A program made the translations under genes and the position numbers. A model generated the notes under the pieces. It saw only the letters and a program-made list of their open reading frames with translations, was not told where the DNA came from and searched no databases. A stretch of 64,000 nt of DNA from Hyaloperonospora brassicae (Eukaryota; Oomycota; Peronosporomycetes; Peronosporales; Peronosporaceae): assembly GCA_947650285.1 (NCBI GenBank), contig CANTFL010000748.1:62001-126000 (forward strand), in the 5' to 3' direction. Positions 11,850-22,820 of the stretch are shown piece after piece (within the stretch, counting starts at the first letter, position 1; every line of letters begins with the position of its first letter).

Positions 11850-12365
11850 GCAATTGCTTTCAAGGTAAACAAAGTATCAACACACAGCCAAGGCAAGCTG
11901 TGAGCAATACTCACCTATTGATAGGGTAAAATCTGTTATTATACAGACATCAAGGTTCCGATGACTCCGATCGGCCTCTTGAAATAAAAGTATTTGAGCA
12001 ATCTTGTCGATCATAAGAACAATCATTGTCGTGGGCTTCTTGACCTCACGAAGGACGCTGCAGCAAAACAATTTGAAGCTTTTCTGACATTTTTTGACAT
12101 TTTTTTATTTGTAGTGTGTACGTTGTAGCATGGACTCAAGAGGAGAATACGGAAGCGTAAATATATTCTGCAACAAATCTGGCGTTTCAAGACCTCGAAG
12201 CGAAGCAAGATACCAAGCTACCGATGGAAGATATGAGCGCATGCGTATGACCATAATGAATATGGCCCGTTTCATGAAATTTACTTCTTTATTACCATTT
12301 CTTTTCTGGGGTGAAGCAATTGAAGATGCTTCATATATATTAAACCGACCCCTTCTTTTTTGAAT
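11850..12365 (+). pseudogene. copia-2 integrase remnant
   Basis: Several frames together give Copia integrase landmarks: AAKQFEAF near 12060, then a degraded DGGGEY region (EENTEA, 12140), DLEAKQDTKLPMEDM, and NMARFMKFTSLLPFLFWGEAIEDASYILNR at 12259-12350, the typical end of the core. It is broken by multiple stops. Confidence 0.65.
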
Positions 12366-13349
12366 ATTTAGAAAAGATCATCGATCAAAGTGCTGACGAA
12401 CTACACCCCGTCGCTCGGTGAGACTTCATTTGTGTCACTACATATGGTGTGCAGAGATCACAGAAAGAAAATATTTCTTCCGAGAACACATTAAGATATA
12501 TTATCATTGGTTTTGGTGAGTAGATGAAAGGGTCGTGTAACTACCTGCCGAAGGATAAAGTCGAAGTCGTCTCTCAGCATGTGCGAAATATTGCGACACT
12601 GAACATGACAAAAAATCTTATAATTAAGAATTGTATATGCAGAAAGATACTAGTCTAGAAAATGACTCTGCCATTATATAGTTCATGTATGAATTAATTT
12701 AAGATATCAAAAATCGAAGGAAACGACGAGTTGTCAGGACCAATAACAGAAGATGAAGAAAAGAGCTTCGTGGACAAGAAAGAAGAAGCTTGAAAAAGGT
12801 TGACAGCAAAAGACAGAAGTGCAAGACATTATTAAGAAACAGAGCATTTAGAAAATCGAGAGTGTATTTGGAGCGCGGTAACATCTGACACAAACCCCTT
12901 CGATAGTAATATGCGCAGTTATCATAAGGAGGGTTTGATAAGAACAAATTTGGAAGAATTTGCAAGCTCTGAATGACAATAGATTTTACTACATTGCCAA
13001 GGTTTCAGAACATATTCGAGAATCAAAGTCAAAGTCAAAGTCATTTTCAAAACCAAGCGCGGAGTTGATGTGAAGTTGAGCGTATAAAGGCGAGGTTGGT
13101 AATACATAATGGGGAAGGATATTTTATAGTGAATTTCGGAGGTAAATTTGCAGCTGTGTTTGACATGTCCAGCGTAAATTGCTATATGATTCAGCAAGAA
13201 AAAGAGGAGTGCCTGCGTTGCACTGTGATATGCCAAACGCTTACGTAAAAGCGAAAATGAAGGTAAGCTAAATATCTGCATCCGCTTTCTGCAAGAAAAG
13301 GAGATTGACAAAGGCACATAGAAAAAGCCGGGAGTGACAAGTGACACTA

Positions 13350-13900
13350 ACTTGGCGTTGGAGATGAATACAGCATTGTATGGGCTGCAGCAAGCAGGAA
13401 GACTATGAAGTAAATTGCTGCACCATAAAATGGCTGAGATTTGTTTTGATCAAAGTTTCACAATTTGGTGCGTTTTTTTCGATGGACACGCGGCCATATA
13501 TCGATTGTTAGCGTTTACGTGGATGACCTACAGATTGCAGAACTAGTCAACGTTTTGTAGATGTTTTCTTCGACGAATTAATTTCGCTGACATTTAAGAA
13601 CCTAAGAATGGCTGTAAGTTTTTGGTATGCGTATCCAATATGATGGCGAAACTGGGTACTATTGTGATCACCAAATGAGCATGGTGGACATGCTCAAAGA
13701 GCACGACCTTAAAATGAAACTGTTCTAGCGTTCCCATTACTCGAGACTGAAATGAGATGACTGATTATGAATCGTATCTTTACCGGTGTCTAGAGAAGGT
13801 GTTGTGGTGACGAGAAAAAGTTTCCAGATACTTGTTAGAAGTTCATTATGATTTCGCAATGTGACAGGTCAGACATCGCAATTGCTGTGCACTAATCGTC
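13350..13900 (+). pseudogene. copia-2 reverse transcriptase remnant
   Basis: The segment MNTALYGLQQAGRL near 13363-13410 is the conserved Copia LYGLKQAGRxW region; further on, GTIVITK and TDYESYLYRCLEKVLW match the connection toward RNase H. The catalytic YVDD region (about 13510, AFTWMTY) has lost both aspartates by frameshift. The upstream part of the domain (12660-13350) is too degraded to align by eye. Confidence 0.65.
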
Positions 13901-14027
13901 ATGAAGGAACCATCAGTCAACAATTGAGGTTTGCCATTTGGCTAAGGAAATTGCGCGGTACGTGTCAATGGCCAAAGCAATTTAATTACTATTCATGTAG
14001 ATAATTATTGATGTCTATAATTTGTGA

Positions 14028-14450
14028 GTGGTAGAATACAGTGATGCAGATTCTGCTGCTGGCAAGGGTGACAGGAGTTCCGTCAATGGTGGTTTCATTA
14101 CGATTATGGAGATCTCAGTGAGCTTGGTATGCATGAAAAAACAAGGTGGCTTGTCTCTCTCAACTATTGAAGCTGGGTTTACTGTTGAATCTACTAAAGC
14201 TGGTAGAATATTGAGTGTCGCGAACTTTTACAAAAGCTCAACTAGAGGCTTGAGAAAAAAGCCACTGTGGGTAGACAACGATGTAGCTTTAAATCAACTT
14301 TATAACGAGAAAGCATTGACTAAGGCCAACCATATTAATGTTGATAATGTTCGTCATTGACTTTGCGAAGCGTGGAATAATAACCCGAGTATCGAGAGAC
14401 TTCGAGTATGCCAGCGGATAGACTGAAAAAGGCGTTGGCTGGACAAAGAC
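14028..14450 (+). pseudogene. copia-2 RNase H remnant
   Basis: The frame 14028-14360 has YSDADSAAGKGDRSSVNGGF, then KKQGGLSLSTIEAGFT, then LWVDNDVALNQL and KANHINVDNVRH, a nearly complete Copia RNase H order. The sequence past the stop continues as FAKRGIITRVSRDFEYA, the usual C-terminal block. Confidence 0.75.
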
Positions 14451-14558
14451 TGGTTGAACTGCGCCAAATGATCAATTAAAGATTAATCGAGTATCTTTCG
14501 CTGTGACAAAGCAAGGATTAAGTATTTTGGTAGGGACAATGTCGAGGAGGAGGAGGAG

Positions 14559-14777
14559 TGTTGAAAGTCACGCATCACTAGGTTGTTATAGTAATATGGT
14601 ACGAACATCATTTTGACATCATGTTTGCGTCGAGCAGCTGTGAAGGATTTATTTCATGATTTCTTCTGCATATGAGATTTAGTAGAAGCCAAAAGAAGGC
14701 AACAAAATAATGACAAAATCCCTTTTGTATTTAATAGTGTATTGTCTGTCGTTAACCTTTTGAATTGACTTCTGACA
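14559..14777 (+). repeat. copia-2 3' LTR
   Basis: It starts TGTTGAAAGTC directly after a GAGGAGGAGGAGGAG purine tract (second-strand primer) and ends TTCTGACA. It pairs with 9716-9931. Confidence 0.75.
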
Positions 14778-17700
14778 AGAAATCTCTCTGATAGTCGGTC
14801 GTTTGTGTACCAGTGAAGGATCGTGATTTAATTAGCGATTTGGTCAATTTCATTTCACCACATCGTGCCTTAAGATATATTAAGCGGCATATTTAACGCG
14901 CCATACCAATATATTCTTTCCGTATGGTATCACGTATGATAAGTCGACAGTTCGACAGAATTACAATGCATAAGTCTTCTTTCAGTAAACTAAATAAACA
15001 AAACGTGTACTTACCACTAAACGATTACCGGCGCTAACCATCATGTCGTACATAAGCGTCAACGCCCATTTTTTGCTGTAAAATAATTACGGACGGACAG
15101 CGATAACAGGTAATATTTAGTGGACATAAGAAAGACAATGTGGAAGTATTGCGTGAATGTACGTGTGTACATGATCCCGGCAATGTGTATATTTGATCGT
15201 TTATTATGCATCATAAACGTGTTGCTTTACATTTTCTTCATCTTGTAGAGCAATTTGTCATGTTTGATGACTAAGTAACCCCCTTCGTCATACAATCCTG
15301 TATAGATATCGTAGATAGACTTGTCCTTCGATTTTTCGAGGCCACTAAAAATTATGAATTGTAGCTAATGTGATCACCATAATTTCAGACAAATGCCTTT
15401 TAGCAATAGACTTACCGCGACACATCAGTATGCCCCAAAATACCATCGCTTATGTTGCTTGACTGGTCAAGACAAACCTCCTGACATAAATAGCGACATA
15501 TATAACGCGTAAGCTATGGATGCGACACATATGTGTAATATCGCGTTTAACTGTATATGCAGTGCAATAACGTTAAACGAATCATCGAGTAGGTAGAACG
15601 CACCACGTAGGGCAGTATTTTGCTACGACGTCAATCGTCTTTTTTTAAATCATATACATCATTTGATGTTGTCCACCGTGTATCTTATCAAACCTCACTT
15701 TTGACCGCTTCCCAATCTCGTCATCGGAGCTCTGGATTATGACTGTAAACTTGCTTAGTGTGAACAAGAAACATTGACTTGACATATTATTCTGGTACCG
15801 CAGCTGTTCCGATTTACTTATTAGTTCCTACTGCAGCACGATCCTTGCATCATCAACATCACTTGATCCTTCATACGTCTGCTAATACCCTGATCTTGAG
15901 AAGACGTATTACTAGACAAAAGAATTTGACACAATGAGGCAATTTGTATGAACATGATCACGGTCTAGGCAGATATGGCAAGCAAATAATACCAAGTCTG
16001 TCGGCTTTGTAAGTATGACAATCTCTTTGCGGTCCCCATAGCCGATTGCGTTTTGCAGATGGTGGCATCGATAGCGTCTCTCAATTGCTGATAAGATACA
16101 TGCATGCAGAGGCTGCATACTAGACGTAGCCATGGCGAAGACAGGATAAGCTCTGACTTTACCAAGCTGTAGATCATACGTGACATGCGAGGTATTGCAA
16201 GATTAAACGCAGCAACTTCTGTATAATGAATGACTAAGACTAAACTAAACAGAACGAAAACATGAAAACGATAAAGAAAACCCTTCACAGCTTTGGGAAT
16301 GGGCCGAACAAAGCCAGTTGCCTTCCATCAAAGTATATTTCTGTCATCAGCATGAAGATAATAAGATTGGAGTTACTTTACCATCTCATTTTGTGCATGT
16401 TTAGCGATCAAGGTGCTTACGTTCATATCGCTTGACTACGACTCGAATCTAGTCGAATTAGTGTTGCATTCATTTATATAACAATACGATAAGTAACATA
16501 GTAATGAAGGTGGTAATAGACCGCCTTAAACCATTTTGTCTTAACTTGTAAAGTATCGGAAGGAGCAGTACGTCTAAAGGGGCGAAGAGATAGCTATGTA
16601 TGGTTGTTAATTGTATAATCGAGTATATTGGAAACAATTCGGCATTTCTATATACAATGATTTTCGTACTAGATCAAGCGATAAGGAGCTCTGTGATTTG
16701 TACCAAATCTGATGCAAAACTTATTGAGAGCTATCTGCACGTACGACGGTACGCTAGATTTGGAAACGAGACTCACGTCCTAGTCATTGTAATTTTTGCG
16801 TGTCGTTCTATGATTGGTAGCACCATCTGGTCCGTTCATCGATCTCGGAAATGTGCATTATGATACAGCAGTTATGAAATGTCCAAAGTACACGCGTAAA
16901 TGTACTGTCATATAGGTGTAATTCCCTAAATATATTCCAGCGAATGGCTAAGTACGTCGACTATTCAGCCGTCATAGTTAACGCTATGACGATGACAGTA
17001 TCGGACAACGCCCAAAACCATGGTCAGATCTTATCATAATATATAGACGAATCAGTTATGAAAAAGTCTTACAGCAACCGATATTGTCTTCTAAAGTTTG
17101 AAGTGCAGAGAAATATATAACACTACAATATTAACCAATAAGGTTGAAATGTTCGTGTAATGTATTACAGAAGTACGTAGTGCGAATGACCATTAGGTCA
17201 TCTAGAAGACCACTGCATTATAGACTAGAGATCGACAATGTCTTGTGCTGTTGTTGAAAGTGAGGTATGTTGAGGAACGTTTTTGACCAGTAATACGCTA
17301 TCATTTGATTGACATTCTTACTGACTACCATATTCATATTTCAAAAAAGTAAAGGTGGAACAGGGGAAACATCATCCATGCTTTATACTGAAGGAGTTGG
17401 GTCGCGTATGTAGTTGACCGGTGAAAACCTCAACTTTCGCCATTGAGCTTTGGCTCTGCACTCGAGGCATTTCATGCTGAAATGACGGTATGTGTTCGTC
17501 ACCTCAGCATCACACACGATATTTTTGTTGTACGCTTTAATATGGCGGACCATGAATTATCGAGGCACATGCTAAATGAGTATCTGTATTGATATATTAA
17601 ATTCACTAAATTTGGTCGAGCTTGTGATAGAGGAATGGGAAGGTCGGTCTGCCCAGTGTTGAATGAGTGTTTATAGGCAAAAACCTTACCTACATGTAAG

Positions 17701-18029
17701 TTGAACGATTACATCGTATCTTAATGTCAAAAGAGATTTTAATTCAACAGCAGTAGGCACCTTAAAGAAGGAGTCGGTAGATTGATACCAAAGTGGCCGT
17801 CTTATAGATATTTATATATGATGCTTTTGACATCTGTATCAGCCAATTGATCATTTAGGGGGTTAGGGATAAATAAATAATTCGGAGCACGACGTAAAAA
17901 CTCGATTTGCGATCATGGATCCGAAAACAATAATATTAAAAGTATGATGGAGTGGTGATCGCTCTTTTAAGGAGTCGATACCAACTCTCCACTGGCGCAC
18001 GGACGACCGACTAACGTAGGGGTACTCCG
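14778..18029. other. No supported gene; one retroviral-type zinc knuckle on the minus strand
   Basis: The frame 16133-15912 (minus) contains CHICLDRDHVHTNC, an exact C-X2-C-X4-H-X4-C nucleocapsid knuckle, so an old retroelement Gag may lie across 16300-15000 on the minus strand. The overlapping frame 16288-15965 begins with a hydrophobic stretch that could pass for a signal peptide, but I do not trust it. The rest is AT-rich with no recognisable domain. Confidence 0.35.
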
Positions 18030-18960
18030 ATTACATGTTCTTGATAGCCTTTCTCACTTTGTGTACCCGTCGGTGGGGCGGGTTAAACTCTTCCAGGTGG
18101 ACTCGTGTTGATAAAAATTTGACCGCGTTTGCGATAGGGTCGAGGTTTAATCTCGGTGTTGAAATCTTCACTACGCGATCACGATTGACGCAATCGCGTA
18201 GAATTCTTCACGGAATCACTTGTGTGCGTGTAGCGTGCTCGATATGAGGAACCATGGTCTGTAATAGATCGCCTTGTCCAAATGTAGACCTTGATTCGCG
18301 AGCCTTTTGAGCACTTGAGCCGTCTCGCGATCTTGAGTCTACAACCACAAAGGGGTTCCTGCGTCCAGTCGCAGTTGAGGTGTTGCTTGATATTTCTTGA
18401 TCCCTGGCCAAACAATCCAGGGATACAATTGATTAAAGTATGTGACTTTTCCTTGACGTCGGGTGGCCAGTGATTTACCTGGAGGAGAAGTCGACACGTG
18501 TACTTTGAAGCAAATTGAACTATGTTTAATGTAAAATAATCCAACCCAACAACTCTCTCCACATGTCTTGGACAATGCTTGCCACATGTCGCTCTCTTCA
18601 GACGGTAGAGACCTTGTACTTGCGTGGCATACACCTGGTATATTTATCCAATCGCAGTCGCCCTTCTGGTCGCCATTCGTGTGGCGTAACACACACTAGC
18701 TTGATCGCGATCACATACCTGATCACTGATCACGATCTCGGTCACCTCCTTGATCGCAATCGACTTGCTGATCGCGAGTCACATGGTGTGGTACACAATT
18801 TTCCGATCGCGATCGCTTGTCGGGGTCCACACCAACCTGATGGCGATCACATACCTGATCGCCGATCACATACCTGATCGCCGATCACGATCACATCCTA
18901 GATCGCGATCGTCTTGCTGATCGCGGTTTCCTTCTTGATCGAATGATCGCCAACGTAATC
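18030..18960 (-). repeat. Diverged repeat arm, inverted relative to 8540-9690; GATCGCGATC-rich end
   Basis: The reverse complement aligns patchily with 9330-9560. Its outer end (18680-18960) is crowded with self-complementary GATCGCGATC-type words and carries the unit CACATACCTGATCGCCGAT twice in tandem (about 18850-18888) plus variants. Open frames here (18634-18179, minus) have no recognisable domain. The pair of arms brackets copia-2 and 3 kb of other DNA. Confidence 0.4.
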
Positions 18961-20639
18961 TTCCCCATGCCAATAACCCATCTTCAGAACTCTTACCCTT
19001 CTTCCGTCATACTTTAACCGATATTGCAGGTCCCATCCTGTCCGGTCTGATATTTAGTTTTGGCTGACCGTTCAGTGGATGCTATACGACTAGTTGTGGG
19101 ACCGGCTCTGCCAACCGTTAACTGACTCGGATATACCTGGAACGCGATCAGTACCCCTACCGCGAATTTTCGTAGTCGCTTTACCACATAAGTCAGATGA
19201 GTATATGATGTACTCGAGAGGAGAACTTGAACGCAGTTATGTGTGGTTTAATGCATTGCAATTTCAATCAAAGCATAATTTACAGGTATTGCACGCCGTG
19301 CATCGTCACTATTCCTGTTCAAAAGATGTTGATTGTTTCAAAGGCTAAATGTTATCATGGCTATCGACTATAAAAAAGCAACGTATCTGGATGTTTTTTG
19401 TATACAAGTACTAAGAGATTTGTTTGCATAATAAATCATTTATGTGCATTTTACAACAACACATAATAATTACAAGCCGCATGATAGATCTAGTGGGTAG
19501 GAAATTGCCGCGATGCGAGATCAAGTGGTATTACGACTGACGAGGAGAACAGTGTATACAAAACTACTATTTATACTTATTATGGAGAAATATATAAACA
19601 CAAGTTTTACATCTACTAGGAATCGCAGATTACATTGAGCATTGCCTGAAAAGCTCACCGTACGATTTTAACTTTCCAGTTCGTACTTTGATCTATTACA
19701 TGCGTCCATCAAGTTATTGTAATACAACCGATGCAAAGGGCTTACAAGATAAGCACAAATTGCAAGACTTGTAGGAACCCAATGTATCACCTTCGTTATA
19801 CGGCAAGTATTGGTTGCGCGAAAGTCGGAAGTCCGCATCATAACATGTGTCATTGTAACATCTGTTATCATGACATCTCCATCTTTCACCGTACAATTCT
19901 ACTGAGCTACACCACTCAGGCACTTTGTTGTTGAATAAGAGGCGTAAGCGTCAGGAAATCTGGGAGCCGACAATCAAGGCTGTATAGAATTCGATGCAGA
20001 GTATTTAGCTTGTCATCTTAAGTTTGTCTGTACGGTCGAATGTTGTATAATTCAATGATGCGATGTCATTAATAAGATCATCGCAGACCCAATGATTGCC
20101 TGACGTACCAAGTAATATCTCTGCCAATAATCACACCCGAAAATAACGGTCAGGGCTGAGTGAATACACGGGGCGTGGTCTGCACCACCTTCGAAATCGC
20201 TATGTGACAAATTTTGGGATCTAGTTAAGCCCCTTGTACGACTAAGAGGTATATAATTGACACGGTACAGTCCAACTTATACAACCGGTCCTAATATACA
20301 TCTTGTGACAAACTGAGATATTACTAATTACGCATCAAGATCGTTGCGGATAATGTTGTCGAAATTTATATTTACGTCAAACAATTACACGATTGACTTC
20401 GATTGTACATGTCGCGGTACAATCGAAGTCAATTATTTCATGCGATATCCTTAAGAGTGTTGAATCAACTTGACATCTTGTCTTTGTCTCAACAACAGTG
20501 AGCAATTGCGTTCCTGATTGAGTTCATTACTTTATGCGGTCAAGGAGTCCTCTGCGTGCTCATCAATTATGAATTGCCGACTAATAATGTACGAATGAAA
20601 CGACCTGCCAACACGCTTACAAGTGATGTGCTCTAGGCC
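18961..20639. other. No supported gene; one perfect 17-bp inverted repeat
   Basis: AT-rich sequence without recognisable coding domains. A perfect 17-bp stem with an 8-nt loop lies at 20392-20433. Confidence 0.5.
20392..20433. repeat. Perfect 17-bp hairpin
   Basis: ATTGACTTCGATTGTAC (20392-20408) is exactly complementary to 20417-20433, with loop ATGTCGCG. There is no T-run after either side and no gene nearby, so a terminator is not a good reading. It could be a MITE remnant or a small-RNA precursor; neither is shown. Confidence 0.7.
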
Positions 20640-22560
20640 TTATGTCCATTCAAACAGATCAAGACGATCGTTTGGCTTACACGAACGACCTGAGTTGTGG
20701 TTGTGACGTTATTGGCAACCTGCAACAGTGTAGCGATCGTCGAGCACAAATAGAGTCGATTGCGTTGGAGCGCCTTATCGATCCAGAAACGTCCGAAACC
20801 GAAACGTTGCGCGTCTATTGCCCTCGACGCACATTAACTGGTGCGTTGATGGTCCAAAAATTGGTACATCCTGTGTCATCGTTATGATCGGGGTTACAGC
20901 TAACATGTCACTCAAAGCTATGGTCGATTTGAAGCATATAAAAATTTGTTCGTCGCCAATTGCTAGAGAATGGAGAGCTCAAGATCTATCCCTCGCCTTG
21001 CCGCTTAATGAACGCCCAATCGATCTGCTCATAAGCGACTACAGTTATTTACCAAGATTATCTCGTTCCGGGTGAAGCCGATGCCGTCGCACCTCGTTCT
21101 TCCATGTCAAGTTGTTTGGTCCCGCAGCAATCAATCCATACAGCTCTTGACATTTTCATGGTGGCACGCAAAGCTGCGGTTTTGGACAGCAATCTACGTG
21201 GTTACATTGTCCTGTTATCTCGATTGTACCAAGGCATACGACAAGTTGCAGCGTTTGTATCAGCTTTCAGCTATCTCATGGCGTGACTTTTCGCCCCAAT
21301 TAGTACCAGTCGTCGCGGCATTACACCGCGACACGACTTGCCAATTTCTAGTGAATGGGTGCAGCTCAAGTCGCCGTGCAGTAACTTGTTACATTCGGCT
21401 AGGGTGTCCTCTTGCACCGCTTCTCTTTATTCTTGCTCTCGATAGTGTCTGTAATGTAATCCACGAGCGGGAGGGGGTCCGCGTGGTGCCTCTCACAGCG
21501 ATAGGTCAGACAAACGAGTTCAAAGTTTCGGGTTACGCTGACGATACCGCTATCTACCTTTGCCACCGGTCACCGATTGTAACTATTCTCGATGATTTCA
21601 CCAACGTTCCGGATCTCCGGACAAATCGAGGGAAATCAACGGTCATTTAGCTGGACCCTCGTGGGTCAGCTCTGACGCTAGATACTTCTAGCCTCTATCT
21701 GCAGTCTTCCAACGCGTCTTGTCGGAATCTTGGTGTAATGGTGGGACAACAGGATGCGGTTGCAGAAAACGAGAGGAAATTCATCCTTTCTCAATGGAGC
21801 TAGCTTGTACTTGTCCGAACGATGATGCACACGGTGGAACAACTCTCTCGGATTGCCAGTGCCGTTGCGGTGCATGAACCTACCTTCTCATCACGGCGCT
21901 GTTGATCTTCTCTTGCCGTGACAACCCGGTTGCACAACTTGATTATGGAATTTGTATTGGGCGTCCGTGAAGGCAAGAGGTCCCGACCATGGGTCCCTTC
22001 TGAGATGGCTGCACTAACTGTCCAGCAGGGTGGGCTAGCGGTGCCGTGTATTTGGACGGAACTGACGACTATGGCGGTGACAGATGTTGGGCAAAGGACA
22101 TCTGCTGCTTCCTCTTTTTTTACTACTTGGTGACTTCTTATAAGGCTGTCCTGCGTCGGGCCGGCTTACATAAAGTCTTGTTGGATGAAGACACGCTTCC
22201 CAGTTTTTGAACGACTCGCTGGTCCCGGGCCTGGGCTTACCATTTGATCTACCATCGGAGAATATAAGAAAAAGGTCCGTCGGGGAAGCCGTTAACAGCA
22301 GGAGTGGTAACTTAGTGTGCTGCAGAAGCTCGTCTGCCAAAGCCGATCGCACCCTCGCGAGCACGGATTCCCGGGAAATGGGCGGTAGCATTACGCGAAC
22401 AGTGGCTGACCCTTCCATTTGAGGGGTACAACTGAGAGGGTTTCCATTTTTTCTCTGAGCTCGAGCTACATTCAGCCATCAGGGACACCGGCGCTCATAT
22501 CCTGGCTCAGGATATTTGAGAGATCTTGCACAAAGTCATGCCTTGTAATCAGACAATTTC
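20640..22560 (+). mobile_element. LINE retrotransposon fragment (copy 1)
   Basis: The plus strand carries the central and 3' part of a LINE ORF2. A finger-domain piece RPIDLLISDY lies near 21015-21045, the palm domain is at 21072-21650, and a degraded 3' part runs to about 22560. From about 21080 to 22170 it is colinear, at high identity by eye, with the reverse complement of 45790-44665. The endonuclease half is missing, so this looks 5'-truncated. Confidence 0.7.
21072..21650 (+). pseudogene. LINE reverse transcriptase domain
   Basis: The 192-codon frame has LINE RT landmarks in order: DCTKAYDKLQR (motif with the first catalytic Asp), GCPLAPLLFILALD, and YADDTAIYL near residue 153 (the catalytic Y-A-D-D box). 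These residues polymerise cDNA at the nicked target during target-primed reverse transcription. The frame ends at a TAG after KSTVI. Compared with the copy at 45 kb it lacks a short segment just after the YADD box. The start is not real; the frame is an internal piece of ORF2. Confidence 0.75.
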
Positions 22561-22820
22561 TCTCTTTACTCTATGATCACAACAGCCGTGGCAGTGTTGG
22601 CTATGCCATATCATATCATCATATGTATGTGGAAACGGGCACACGCATACAAAAGATAGATATCCCGTCGTGAACGTGCGCGCACATGTCCATACCTGTG
22701 AAAGGAGACTGACGTTATCGGTGAAGAACAACAGCCCTGTCAAGATTTCGGCGCATCTGTATTGGTAGCTAAACCGTGAAACACCTACAGCTTCAATGTT
22801 TGTGCGAGCTCCGTGCACCA

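Larger units (their letters stand above)
9716..14777 (+). mobile_element. Decayed Ty1/Copia retrotransposon (copia-2)
   Basis: Two direct repeats beginning TGTTGAA lie at 9716-9931 and 14559-14777 and share long blocks such as GCGTCGAGCAGCT and AGAAGCCAAAAGAAGGCAAC. The interior reads, in order on the plus strand, protease (11290), integrase (11850-12365), reverse transcriptase (about 13350-13800) and RNase H (14028-14450). A purine tract GAGGAGGAGGAGGAG abuts the 3' LTR. All frames carry stops. The flanking 5-mers AATAT and AGAAA do not match, so the target duplication has decayed. Confidence 0.8.

Noticed and set aside
15965..16288. Minus-strand frame with a signal-peptide-like start, a possible small secreted protein
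   Set aside because: The overlapping register contains a CCHC knuckle, so the region is more likely an old retroelement.
18680..18960. CRISPR-like array of short repeats
   Set aside because: Repeats are irregular, palindromic and tandem without uniform spacers, in eukaryotic DNA.
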